A stretch of 34,600 bases of DNA, taken from assembly GCA_033085395.1 (NCBI GenBank), contig JANQBS010000354.1:1-34600 (forward strand). Reading direction: 5' to 3'. Below the pieces are notes generated by a model. The model was not told the origin of the DNA, ran no database searches, and saw only the letters and a program-made list of their open reading frames with translations. The position numbers and the translations under genes are program-made. Shown piece after piece: positions 20,340 to 30,474 of this stretch (position 1 is its first letter; each line of letters starts with the position of its first letter). Source of the DNA: Xanthoparmelia taractica (Eukaryota > Ascomycota > Lecanoromycetes > Lecanorales > Parmeliaceae).

Positions 20340-20935
20340 TTGTAAAGAGACAAGAACGAAGCTGTAGGCTTGGGGGCGGCCGGAGTTGATGCTACGAGCT
20401 CGAGAAGATTGCAGAACCAATTCGATTCCACTTTGCAACTGGTACACGTTAATAAGTAAGAACGAGTATTCAAATAAGAATTTACCTTGAATCGAAACAA
20501 TCTCTGTCCATATTTCCCTCCACATAAGTTATCTGCACTACTTACGGTAAGCCCACACCACAGGAGGAGCTAGATCCTGTGGCACAATAACGACTCGGTA
20601 GGTCTGTGTGTCTTTCGGAAAAACAGCCTTCCAATAGGGTTTCGTATTGACGCTGAATATCGGTGGAATTGTCAAGCCTGAAGTAGTTATCGCTCCCATA
20701 AGTCACGAGCCTTTTGATTCAGCCCATAGTGCTGGGGCCTCTTTATCTTCGGGTAATGTACGAAAGTCTAAGACCCGAGATTCTCGATTGCTTGTAGAGT
20801 TCATTTTTCACATTCTTCCCCTGCAAACATTTCCTCATGTCAGTAGGCCCCAGGTTCGCCCTTTCGCTTGCCTCAGAAGAAATCGAGCGAACGTTGAACT
20901 GAATTTGTCTTGTGACCTCCCATTCAGACCCCAGC
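20340..20935. other. Intergenic region, presumed promoter of the next gene
   Basis: Between two plus-strand genes. ORFs on the minus strand here (20033-20525) are antisense to the phosphatase-like gene or chance. Nothing else recognised. Confidence 0.35.
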
Positions 20936-21899
20936 ATGAGTGAAGGGAAAGGGAAAGGGAAAGGGAAGGAAAAAGAAGAAAATGACGATGAAGCTAGATC
21001 GGAAGAACGCAGGGCGGAATCCGTCACTGATGATATCGAGGAGTGGGCCAAAGAGCTCGAAAGGGTATTGAATGCTGCGAAATACAATGAGCAGGGAAGC
21101 AGCTCAGCGTTCAGCAAAGCGAAGCTTGTCACGATGAGCAAAGACCAAGTTGATCTGGCATATCAACTTTGTTGCGAAAGAGTCCCTCTGGATTCTATTA
21201 TGCAGATGATGGGTGTTCAGGAAGGTGCAGTTGACCCTTTGGAGTTGAAACAGGTCGTATTGGAGATCGAAGTTTCGATCGCCAGAGAATTGAGCGCGCA
21301 AGGTGAGTATGCCTTTGAAAGGCTCCAAGCAGAGATTCCGACTGACCAGTAGAGAAGATGAAACAGATGATCAGGCTCAACTCGAAAGCGGGGAAGGGGA
21401 GTTTGAGGCCTACGATCCAGTGAAGTGGGAGACGGCAACCGAGGAAAATAATACTGTTTGGAGAAACGTGGAAGCTCCACCCGGTACGCCTACCTCAGAA
21501 GGTTCTCACGCTCTCCAAGAGTTGGAGAAGGATTATGAGCAGGAGCCTCAGACTCGCTCGGCCCCAGCACAAGACTACGTCCGCGCGCTCAAAGACTCTA
21601 AGACGGGAAGTAAGCCCTACTTTCGACAAGGAGATATCTTGCGAGTGATAAACAGAGCCTCACGAGGGGACCTCGACGGTGAGTTGAACAGTGTTGAAGT
21701 AGAATGGCAGATGTTGATACCCATATGAGCAGATCGACTTTTCGAGCTGCTTCCTCTCAAACCTCCCGGGGAGGCGGGACCGGCGTTAATCCAGGACTTT
21801 GAGCCTGCAGACGAGGAAGCGGTGGAGGAGGTCGGGCAAGAAGCTAGGACTGAGAAGGAGGTTGATAGCTTTTGGTCTGCGATCAATTGGGAGGACTGA
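20936..21899 (+). CDS. Unknown acidic protein, three exons
   Basis: Join 20936-21302, 21355-21678, 21733-21899 gives 858 nt, 285 aa, ending at TGA 21897-21899. It starts with a Gly/Lys repeat (SEGKGKGKGKEKEEN) encoded by a purine tract, then is helical (about 30-120; DDIEEWAKELERVLNAAKY, VSIARELSAQ) and Glu/Asp-rich to the end (SFWSAINWED). Introns are 52 and 54 bp; 3' acceptors TAGAG and GAGCAG were chosen because they keep the frame open and the total divisible by three. An upstream exon is possible because an acceptor-like CATTCAG precedes the ATG. I recognise no family; no membrane segment or catalytic motif is visible. The intact frame over three exons supports a real gene. Confidence 0.65.
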
Positions 21900-22694
21900 C
21901 GAGTATCTTAGGATTGGAGAATCAGAAGTTTGGGGAATCGCTACATATCGAGCAGTCATATGCCCTGAGGACACGCGGGATAGAGAGATCTTTACCTTGC
22001 TCACGTACGATTAGAGAACAGGTTGTCGAGAGAATTTGTATAAAGCTCCCTAAGACATGGCAAGTACAGATTTAGAACAATCGCTTGGGCCTTTCGGGCG
22101 ATAAATCGTTCCTTCCGGATACTTGCGAGGCATGCCAGCCTAAAGTACAGTCTGCTGGTGCATTTTCCGAAGACGCGCTTTCCCGAGTGTAGCATCCTTG
22201 GTGACGGAAAGTCTGAATCCTCCCTCACGCGCTCGTTTTGATATTTGTTCATCCATTGACTCCCTGGGCAAGATATACATTATGGTGAACGCTACGCTTA
22301 TTTTACGATGGCCGTGAACAGTGGAGGTAAAGGCCGCCAAGCCTGCAGTCATTTCTGGGATATCCTGGCGCTATTTCTAAGTGTTGGTAGAAGGTTGCAG
22401 TCACGTGAGCAGAAGCATCGTTGGAGGTTTTAAATTCGAATTATTCTGCTCTATAAGCTTTGACTATCGTACCACTGTAGACTGAAATCACTAACACTGT
22501 TTGGGAGGAGAAATATCCTGCTCTGCACTCTCCATAATCCGGCACAAAGTAGGACTAATCTTCACGATATTCATAACTGCGAGCGCCATTTGTCCCGAGA
22601 CTCGACCGAGCGTAATCCTTCGTGGAATCGAAGCACTCCTGACCATCTCACTCATCGCTGGCGAACAGAACACCCGGAAAAAAAACCTCCAGCA
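21900..22694. other. Convergent intergenic region
   Basis: 3' flanks of the acidic-protein gene (+) and the chromate transporter (-). Small ORFs have no recognisable features. Confidence 0.4.
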
Positions 22695-24389
22695 TCAGTC
22701 CGAAACAACTCCGTACCACACCATCCCCATCACTCCTCCCAGCAAGATTGCCACCGGAGCTGGTGCCCCAAACCACCGCCCACCGACAAAAGATGTTGCG
22801 GTGACCACAACCCACCACGGATCATCACCGAGGGGAGACCCGGACTTAAAGTCCGCTCCCACATATCCAATCTCCCACAGCCGATATACAGCAGTATACA
22901 CGAGTCCTACCGCTGTGGCATTCACGCCTCGGATCCCAGACGTCGCCCATCGATATCGGCGTAATACACTCCAACCGCCCATGGTGCCGGTGTGCAGGGC
23001 CAAACCCGGAGCAAAGATGGCAATGTAGCCGATGACCGCTCCTGCTGCCGGGTTGAGATGGCTGGGGTTCCCCACAGCGAGAGTGGCCAGATATACCGCA
23101 AAGTTGAAGTTGGGGCCTGGGAACGCTTGGATGATGGCTAGGCCGAGAAGGAAGTCTCGAGCAGATACCCATCCCTCAGCGACGACATACTCTCGTAGCA
23201 AGGGAATCACGACAGGGCCTCCGCCAAAGATGATGGTTCCGGCAAGATAAAGGTTAGCAAACAGGCTAAATCCTCTGGGAGGCGAATGCAGCGTTCCACG
23301 AAGCGTCATGACTGCGATGAAAGTTCCAAAAAAGCAAGCAATCACTATGATGCCAAATTTCCATGAAAAAGTTGGCGTCCTCAACTCGGGAGCGACAATT
23401 CTCTCCTGAGAATTTTCTACAGACTGATGGTCTCCCGCAGTGCTGATCTCATGTCTGTGCTGCTCCGCATGGCTCGAGATTGCCCGTCGCGATGTTGCGA
23501 TGTTTGAAGGATTCCCGATTGGATGAGCTTCGTCTTGGGGAATGCCTTGTAGTTCTAATGCCTGTGGCTCTTCCTCATCACCACTCATCTGAGCGTCTCG
23601 TCGACGAGACATTTTTGTCTTGGCAACCCGAAAAACTCGGTGGCCCCATCCGTAGTCCCAAATGACCGTGGCGCATCCCCCACCAAACATCAGGACGGGA
23701 TAGTACCAGAGCGCGTTATACAGCATTCCGGATGTGCCGCCGAGAAAGACCAAGATGGTAGTTATTCTATCGGTGATGGCTTTGTTCGAGAGCTGCACGG
23801 CCGCAAGCGCGATAATGCCCACTGTTGCACCGTTCAAGCCAGAGATGAGGGCATAAACCGGGCCAGGAAGGGTGTCGCCGATTTTTGAGACGCCGATTCC
23901 AAGTGCATATGCACCAATTGCGCCAGGGAGACTTTCAACAATGAACGTCAGCGAAAGATTGCAGGATCAGAGCGGCCAACCTCCACAACAGGAAGCATAT
24001 AATTCCTGCGATGTAACCTCCCCGGATGACATTGATAGCATAAAGCATCTTCGTACTACCAGGCCCAGGGAGCGCTTGACACAGGGCAAAGGTTTCTTGA
24101 TACTGTGCGCGCCATGAGCAATCCAGCGCATCGGCAACGAGCTCTGGGATTCTTACAGTCCTTTCGTCTATCCATTGGAGCTTTTCTACAAACAGCTTAT
24201 GAAACTACTCTAATCAGTATGGATAAGGCTCAAGGAAGTCTGAGTTCCCACGATTTGGAAGTGGACGGCAGGGCCGCCAAAGCTGGTCCAGCCAAGATAC
24301 CAATTGTGAATGATGGCGTCCCTTAGAGCTGCATTGGTCTTGGATGAATCAAAATGAGCGTGAAATGCTGATACGATGGATGAGGCCAT
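22695..24389 (-). CDS. Chromate (CHR family) ion transporter, four exons
   Basis: Join 24389-24252, 24204-24157, 24102-23981, 23931-22695 gives 1545 nt, 514 aa. It is a long two-domain CHR protein. Half one has LGWTSFGGPAVHF (32-44), then CQALPGPGSTKM, then VSKIGDTLPGPVYALISGLN. After a hydrophilic loop of about 110 residues, half two repeats the pattern with LAGTIIFGGGPVVIPLL, QAFPGPNFNF and several hydrophobic segments to the C-terminus. The family moves chromate (probably with sulfate-like anions) across the plasma membrane; bacterial members export it, whereas a characterised Neurospora homologue was reported to increase uptake, so direction is open. Introns are 47, 54 and 49 bp. Exon 2 (48 nt) is small but encodes conserved residues. 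The start MASSIVSAFHAHF has no in-frame upstream competitor noted. Confidence 0.92.
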
Positions 24390-24419
24390 CCTGGTTCAAT
24401 AATTATGGACAAGTGGTAG

Positions 24420-24939
24420 GAGCTTCCGGATTAGTGTGCCGGGGAATACCTCGATGTAGCCACTGGCATAGGAGATAGTGTGGGGAGGCGCGAAAGTCTT
24501 GGCAACATGGACGGGCGTTAGATTAGTGCCCGCCAGTACTAATGCAAGCGTCGAACCTCGTACGGTTGTCCTGGTGGTGTAGAATTCCTTCTCGTACAGT
24601 ATTCTACTACTGCAAGCGTTAAAAGTCGTATGGTCGACCGCTGGAGTAGACTTTCCTATTGGAGTAATCAACCTCTGCGAGCCTTGAAAATCGTACGGTG
24701 CTGCAAGAGTAGAATAGCAAATTCTACTCTTACTCTTGCAGAACCGTACGACTTTCAACGCTTGCAGAGGTTGATTTCTATTTCCGGTATTTAGCTACTG
24801 CGATCGTCGAAAGTCGAGATTATTACTCTTTACGGTAATCAACCTCTGTGGGCGCTGAAACTCGTACGACCCTGCAGTAGTAAGATGTGCTGTGTGCTGG
24901 GGGAAATTAGCCTCTGCGAGCGTTGAAGTCCGTACGGTC
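24420..24939. repeat. Degenerate short-repeat region with an inverted pair
   Basis: A loosely conserved unit of the form CCTCTGCGAGCGTTGAAA followed by GTCGTACGG recurs near 24548, 24612, 24675, 24741 (inverted), 24800, 24845 and 24913. The units at about 24665-24715 and 24720-24777 form an inverted repeat with arms of about 50 bp around an AATAGCAAATT centre. No ORF of interest. The region is upstream of the chromate transporter start (24389), so it could hold its promoter. Confidence 0.7.
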
Positions 24940-24948
24940 CAGGAACAA
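24940..24948 (+). repeat. 9-bp target site duplication (left) of the Mutator-like element
   Basis: CAGGAACAA, identical to 25951-25959. Confidence 0.9.
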
Positions 24949-25950
24949 CAACTTGACTGCGGACAGTCCCCCTCCCACAGTCCCCCGTCGCTCTAAATAA
25001 GCCTCCCGCAGGCTAGGCTTCAGCCTTTACCAAAAATGGGTTGGTCCCGCACCAAAATTCGGTAAGCGAGTGCGCAAGCACTCTGGGAGAAATTTCATGG
25101 ACGTGAGGCTGCTGATGCAGAAGACGTAGCATCACGTCGTCGAATTTGAGCAGAAGAGATTGAAAAAGAGAGGAATCAGAAGCATGCGGAGCAGATATTG
25201 ATAGATCAAGGAACACGCTCCGAATTCTCACAGCAAATTTGACCTGAGGAATAGGGAGAGGCGTCCTCCTCTCGTCAAATACGGGAGAAAGAATTCAATG
25301 ATTTAAAAGAATTTGACTCTCTTTTCTCTAATAACGCCGGCGAGAGCGACAGCGACAGCGATATTCAAGTTCTAGGTACTCAGCCTGTTCAGAAGCCTCA
25401 GCAATCTCTAAGTCCAGCGGTATCCGAACAGTCTAATTTCGCCCATATCGATGATTTTAACGATAAACAGCTCTCATCAAAACTCCCTTCACCTCTTATA
25501 AAGTAACCAAACCGCCTTAGCCAGCAGCGAGCACTCGTTATTTCGAATAATCCTACTCCCTCAGTAGTGATCAGGGCCAGACGAAATATAGCGATCAAGT
25601 CATTTTAGAAGGCTAGATTGAAGTCTCAAGAAGATCACGAATAAGAGGCTAAGGCACATCGGGCTACTAAGCGTATAACGGCGGCGGCGAGAAAGGAGGC
25701 GAAGATGACGCAGCCTAGAAAGGAGGATGTTAGCCAGCTAGCTGATCAATTGATAAGTTCTTCACTATAGCAGACTTAGCTGACTAGATCATCAATTCTT
25801 CGAAGTCTTCCCCACATATGCTTGCGCACTCGTTTACCGAATTTTGGTGCGGGACCAACCCATTTTTGATAAAGGCTGAAGCCTAGCCTGCGAGAGGCTT
25901 ATTTAGAGCGACGGGGGACTGTGGGAGGGGGACTGTCCGCAGTCAAGTTG
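24949..25950. mobile_element. Non-autonomous Mutator-like element (MULE) with long TIRs
   Basis: The 1002-bp element has 132-bp terminal inverted repeats (24949-25080 and 25819-25950) that differ at three positions, all transitions, and begin CAACTTGACTGCGG. It is flanked by perfect 9-bp direct repeats CAGGAACAA (24940-24948, 25951-25959). A 9-bp target duplication with TIRs over 100 bp is the hallmark of Mutator-like elements. There is no transposase; the interior is a damaged coding fragment. It interrupts the degenerate short-repeat region. The young look (TIR identity about 98%) contrasts with the older RIP-soaked DNA to its right. Confidence 0.88.
25130..25770 (+). pseudogene. RIP-damaged coding fragment inside the MULE
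   Basis: One plus-strand frame reads through most of the interior as protein-like sequence: a charged start (EIEKERNQKHAEQILI), a Ser/Asp acidic stretch (AGESDSDSDIQVLG), a Pro/Gln/Ser segment, and a basic end (RARRNIAIKSF, ATKRITAAARKEAKMTQPRK). It is interrupted by TAA, TAG and TGA codons where CAA, CAG or CGA would be expected, so C-to-T mutation explains the breaks. It lacks start and end, so it is either the remains of the element's own second ORF or a captured host gene piece. Family not recognised. Confidence 0.55.
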
Positions 25951-25959
25951 CAGGAACAA
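25951..25959 (+). repeat. 9-bp target site duplication (right) of the Mutator-like element
   Basis: CAGGAACAA, identical to 24940-24948. Confidence 0.9.
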
Positions 25960-26210
25960 CACGTCTACCATCGCGAACTTGACCTTCTGTTATACCAGAG
26001 TCACGCGTTAGAGGCTGTAAGAAATGAATCTGTATTCTATAGATTGCAATTCAAATTGGAGGCGTCGAATCTCGTGCAGTCATCTGCATTTTGTGTATTC
26101 CCCTATCAGGGGGTTTTCAAAATGCAGACTTTGAAACTCGTGTGGCATCTGCATTCCTTTTATTTCCTAAAAGGGTATTTCAAATCGCAGGTTTTGAATC
26201 TCGTATAGTC
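25960..26210. repeat. Continuation of the degenerate short-repeat region
   Basis: The unit seen left of the MULE resumes with related words near 26059 (GGCGTCGAATCTCGTGCAG), 26129 (TTTGAAACTCGTGTGGCATC) and 26189 (TTTTGAATCTCGTATAGTC), so the MULE split one repeat region. The 95-codon ORF here is a by-product of the repeats. Confidence 0.55.
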
Positions 26211-26345
26211 AACTCCCGATATAACGGAATCGGATATAACGGAATTTTCGTTTTAGCTGAATGATCCCGCAGATTTTCTGGAAATCCTTATACAAATAAC
26301 GGAAAATCTCGTTATTGCCTATAACGAAATTATTTTTTAAATCTA
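26211..26345. repeat. ATAACGGAA-repeat patch, possible transposon end
   Basis: The word GATATAACGGAA, or close variants (ATAACGGAAA, TATAACGAAA, TATAGCGGAA), occurs five times between 26219 and 26353. Such subterminal repeats occur at ends of pogo/Tc1-like elements. No matching inverted end was found in the window, so this is a candidate only. It marks the transition into strongly AT-rich DNA. Confidence 0.4.
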
Positions 26346-26615
26346 TAGCGGAATTACTATAAATATTCTATTAATTAAGAAGAGATAAAAAATTATTAAA
26401 AATAATTAAAGAAAGATCTTACGAACTTAATATAATAATAATTCTAATAAGAAATAGTCTTTATAATTCGCTAGCTACTAATAACTATAGATATATAATT
26501 ATACATTAAATTCTTTAATCTATAGCGAGATTCTCTCTTAAAAATAGATCTATTTTAATAAAAATTAGTTCTCGTATTAGAAGAATTCTTATAGATCTCG
26601 TAAAGTTAATTAGTG

Positions 26616-26816
26616 TTAGAACTGCAACCAGAACAAGTTAATAATGGTGTGTAACGAATAAATTAAGTCTAAGGAGGAACTATCTAGCTGGGAAGGAATA
26701 TCTATAAGGGACGCCAAGGCCTGTAGGGGCAAGTTCCAATTGGGAAGAAAAGCCGTAGTTCCAATTGAGAAGATAAGCCGACTTGGTATTACAAATCTAT
26801 ATAATCGTCACACTCA
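26616..26816 (-). repeat. 3' LTR of the gypsy element
   Basis: 201 bp bounded by TG and CA on either strand (plus strand TGTTAGAAC ... CACACTCA), directly beside a polypurine tract (26825-26838; AAGGGGGGAGAT on the minus strand). It keeps higher GC than its surroundings, so it is strikingly less RIP-damaged than the coding part. The boundaries are inferred from the TG/CA ends and the tract; the second LTR is not visible for comparison. Confidence 0.65.
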
Positions 26817-27229
26817 TAATATTATCTCCCCCCTTAAATAGCGATGTCCCAGCGCTATAGAAGAATAGTATTCGCATATAGAAATAATTTCGAACGCCTA
26901 AAAGAAACGTATACTAATATAGAGATCGAATATAAGATATTTCGATTTACTCGAAGCTGGCCGGATAGATTTAAATAATAAGTAAAAATCAATTGAAGTC
27001 TAATTCTCTATTGGGCCTAGCGCGGTTTATTAGGATATCGTCTATAAAATTTATTTATTACTTTCTTAAAGTCTTCGAACTTATCTTAATTCGTATAGTA
27101 TTAATTATTATCTCTATTTAGATCGATTTATTTAACTTTATATTAAAGTCGTCTATAGTAACGCCTAAAGTCTAATATATCGTTTACGTCTTATAACTCT
27201 TTTTTATTAATTATTATAGATTTAAAAAA

Positions 27230-28607
27230 GTCGTGCTTCTATTCTAATAGAGAATTTATAGTCGTAGATCTAAGCATCTTAAGGCTAAAGACGAGATAAA
27301 TTCTTATACTTTAAGAGAGTTTTAAACGATATAAGGTATCGACTCGCTTCAATACTCTATATAAATCGAGTTATTTGTCTTTAAGGTTCTTGTAGAAGCG
27401 TTTAATTCTAATATTTTTAAACGATAGTTAAGCTCAATCGTCTACATTGTAAGTAATCTTCTTACAATATTTATTCGCTTATAACTTTATAGCCCTACGT
27501 ATTCTCTCTAGTTATAATCGTTTAAACTTTAAAATCTCCTTTATTCTAGTCGTGATATCTTCTATCTTTAAGACTTATAGACGTTCGCGTGTAATCTTAT
27601 AAAAAGTATAATCTTAATCGAAAGATATACGAGAATAAAAACCTCGATTAAAGTAAAAGAAGATAAGGGATATAGCGAATAAGGTGTTATTATTATTACT
27701 AAATTCGATTATAAGAATTTATTTAACTTATTAATTGTTTTATAAGTAGTTATAATAGATACGAAGATCTCGCTTTATATTCTAATTAGCCCTCTCGATC
27801 TAATCGTTCGTTTCGAGATAATATATAATAAATAAGTTAATCTTAATGCGTAGCCGCTTGCAGAGACTTCTTTAGAGCGTAAATATGAATTATATATCCC
27901 TATCTAATGTGAGAGATTATGATAATTCGTGTAATCGAAAGAGATTTTATATAAGAATTCAAATAAGTTCTTCTAATAAATAATCGTTATCTTTTTAATA
28001 ATACGATACGTAGTAACGTTTCTTTATAAAACGATATATAAGAATATAGATAACGTTAAAATCGTCTAATAGAGATAGATTAGTAATAAAATTTATAAAA
28101 ACGTTTTATTAACGATCTTGAGAAATTAAAAGTAATATTAATAGTTTATTTGTTTTATTTCGAGGGGCCTTACTTCGTTAATAGTAATGGTAGTTGCGAA
28201 TGTACTATTTAATCGTTTTAACGTAGCTAGATTAATAGTAATAACGTAGAATTAAATTAATCGTTCTTCGTATCTCTAAGTAATCGCTAGAAGATTAATT
28301 ATAAATCTTTCTTAATAGCTTCGTATAAAACTCGGTCGAGACCTATAATAGTTCGTTCTTAAAGAGTGCTTTATTAACGATACGACACCGACTTAGCGTG
28401 TGATTATAAAGTTTAACCTAATTATAATTCATCGCTTTATAAAATTCGTTATATATAGAGTTCTCTTTATTAACCTTATAAATTCGTTTAAATAGATCTT
28501 CTTTAATCTCTATAACTTAAATTTAAACACGATTCGAGATAAGAATCGTTTAATATTAATATTAACTTCTTTTATTAACTTCGTTCGCTGAGATAGATAA
28601 TAATATT
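27230..28607 (-). pseudogene. Gypsy integrase region (C-terminal Pol)
   Basis: Near the lower end the minus strand reads a typical gypsy integrase tail: SFKNIRIKRFYKNLKDK, then LYRVLKRVDTLYRLKL, then IRIYLVFSLKMLRS, corresponding to the family pattern of a GPF-type strand followed by the HPVFHVSLLR segment. Many stops and AT-shifted codons show RIP. The zinc-binding and DDE residues could not be assigned with confidence. Confidence 0.7.
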
Positions 28608-28884
28608 TACGGGTCGGAAAGGTGTGGTATATTTGATGGTATGGGATTCGTTTTTCGAATATCATATCGAAAGGTATAGAATATCCCATACTTCTATTGT
28701 GTTTTTAATAAATATATTACGTGATATTTTTTTATATTCTAAAAATACGTAAAAAGCTTAAGCGAACGCTTATGTAATTATAAAATTCTATAAATAGATT
28801 AAAAAGATATAATTTTTTAAAAAAAAGTTAAAAAAAAGTTAATAACGACTATGTTTAATAGATATCATATCTTTTCGACTCGTA
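28608..28884 (+). mobile_element. ~276-bp inverted-repeat element, copy B
   Basis: A complete copy, 277 bp, starting TACGGGTCGG and ending CGACTCGTA, flanked by ATAATATT on both sides (8-bp target duplication). It lies between RNase H and integrase of the gypsy element, in the opposite orientation to the gypsy reading frame. The same ~20-bp TIRs and internal blocks recur in copies C, E and F. Confidence 0.9.
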
Positions 28885-29473
28885 ATAATATTCTTATTAA
28901 AACGTCGACTTTACTATTAATTATTTTCGTATAAAAGATAATTTAAAAATTAAATTCAAATAAGATATCTAGATAGCGAGCTTAACAATATGTGAGCTTC
29001 TTATTTTTTATAAAGATTTTTAAGATTTAATAATTAGTGAATACTTAAATAAATAGCTCGATATATTCTAGTTCTAATCGTTAATATTTAAATTATCGAA
29101 TAATTACTAATAACTCTTTATTATAAATATAATAGTTATATTTCGCTAAGATTATACTCTTACTATAGAATACTATCGAGTAAAGAACTTTATCGTCGTT
29201 ATATTAAGATAAGATCTCTTTTAGCACGTAGTTAAAAGAATTGATCTTAAGAATAATTTAACGCTTAAAATCAAAGTAACGTAGAACTAAAATAATAATT
29301 ACACGCTTTTTAAAATCTTCGAATAATTTAATATAGATCTCGTTTTAGACGAAGAAAATATTCTTCTTCGTAAGATTAATTAAGAGTTTAATTAATTTAA
29401 AGAACTTATAAATAAAGCGTCGATAAAAGTTAATAAATTCGATAAAGTTTTAAATCTTTTTTAAATTTATAGA
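28885..29473 (-). pseudogene. Gypsy RNase H segment, copy 2 of a tandem duplication
   Basis: 589 bp matching 29885-30474 along its whole length with differences almost all C/T or G/A. It encodes degraded RNase H in the minus strand. It is truncated at its upper end exactly where element copy C sits. Confidence 0.85.
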
Positions 29474-29738
29474 TACGGGTCGGAAAGGTGTGGTATATTT
29501 GATGATATGGGACTAGTTTTTCGAATACCATACCGAAAGGTATGGGATATCCCATACTTCCATTGGATTTTTAATAAATATATTACGTAATATTTTTTTA
29601 TATTCTAAAAATACGTAAAAAGCTTAAGCAAACGCTTATGTAATTATAAAATTCTATAAATAGATTAAAAAGATATAATTTTTTAAAAAAAGTTGAAAAC
29701 GATTATATTTAATAGATATTACATCTTTTCGACTCGTA
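29474..29738 (+). mobile_element. ~276-bp inverted-repeat element, copy C
   Basis: 265 bp, TACGGGTCGG to CGACTCGTA. Its left flank (TTTATAGA) matches the point at about 30467-30474 in the other RNase H copy, so it originally inserted there. Its right flank is instead an internal part of another element copy, which marks a recombination junction. Confidence 0.88.
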
Positions 29739-29884
29739 TTAAAAATACGTAAAAAGCTTAAGCAAACGCTTATATAATTATAAAATTCTATAAATAGATT
29801 AAAAAGATATAATTTTTTAAAAAAAGTTAAAAAAAAGTTAAAAACGACTATATTTAATAGATATTATATCTTTTCGATTCGTAA
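29739..29884 (+). mobile_element. Partial inverted-repeat element, copy D (right half only)
   Basis: Matches the right half of copy B from the AAAAATACGTAAAAAGCTTA block to the CGATTCGTA end, then continues into the same flank as copy B (ATAATATT). The left half is absent. Confidence 0.85.
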
Positions 29885-30474
29885 TAATATTTTTATTAAA
29901 ACGTTAACTTTATTATTAATTATTTTCGTATAAAAGATAATTTAAAAGTTAAATTTAAATAAGATATCTTGATAGCGAGCTTAACGATATATAAGCTTTA
30001 TATTTTTTATAAAGATTTTTAAGATTTAATAATTAATAAATACTTAAATAGATAACTCGATATATTCTAATTTTAATTATTAATATTCGAAGTATTAAAT
30101 AATTACTAGTAACTCTTTATTATTAATATAATAATTATATTTCGTTAAGATTATATTCTTACTATAGAATATTATTAAATAAAGAACTTTATCGTCGTTA
30201 TATTAAAATAAGATCTCTTTTAGCACTTAGTTAAAAGAATTAATCTTAAGAATAATTTAACGCTTAAAATTAAAGTAACGTAGAACTAAAATAATAATTA
30301 CACGCTTTTTAAGATCTTCGAATAATTTAATATAAATCTCGTTTTAAACGAAGAAAGTATTCTTTTTTATAAGATTAATTAAGAGTCTAATTAACTTAAA
30401 GAACTTATAAATAAAATATTAATAAAAGTTAATAAATTCGATAAAGTCTTAAATCTTCTTTAGATTTATAGAGA
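29885..30474 (-). pseudogene. Gypsy RNase H segment, copy 1
   Basis: The minus strand reads the RNase H pattern: LFEDLKKRVIIILVLRYF, then a degraded Asp-containing strand, then IFYSKNIILTKYNYYINNKE (the family's SKKLSPAE/NYEIYDKE pattern). Continuous with the reverse transcriptase region at its upper end, so this is the ancestral context. Stops are of the RIP type. Confidence 0.8.

Noticed and set aside
20033..20525. 155- and 118-codon minus-strand ORFs
   Set aside because: Largely antisense to the third exon of the phosphatase-like gene.
20912..20935. Upstream GTG start extending the acidic protein by eight codons
   Set aside because: GTG is not a normal start in this kind of organism; the ATG at 20936 is preferred.
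24548..24940. Regularly repeated short units resembling a CRISPR array
   Set aside because: Units are degenerate, unevenly spaced, occur in both orientations and lie in eukaryotic DNA; no spacers of constant size.
25013..25231. 72-codon minus-strand ORF
   Set aside because: Lies largely in the terminal inverted repeat of the Mutator-like element.
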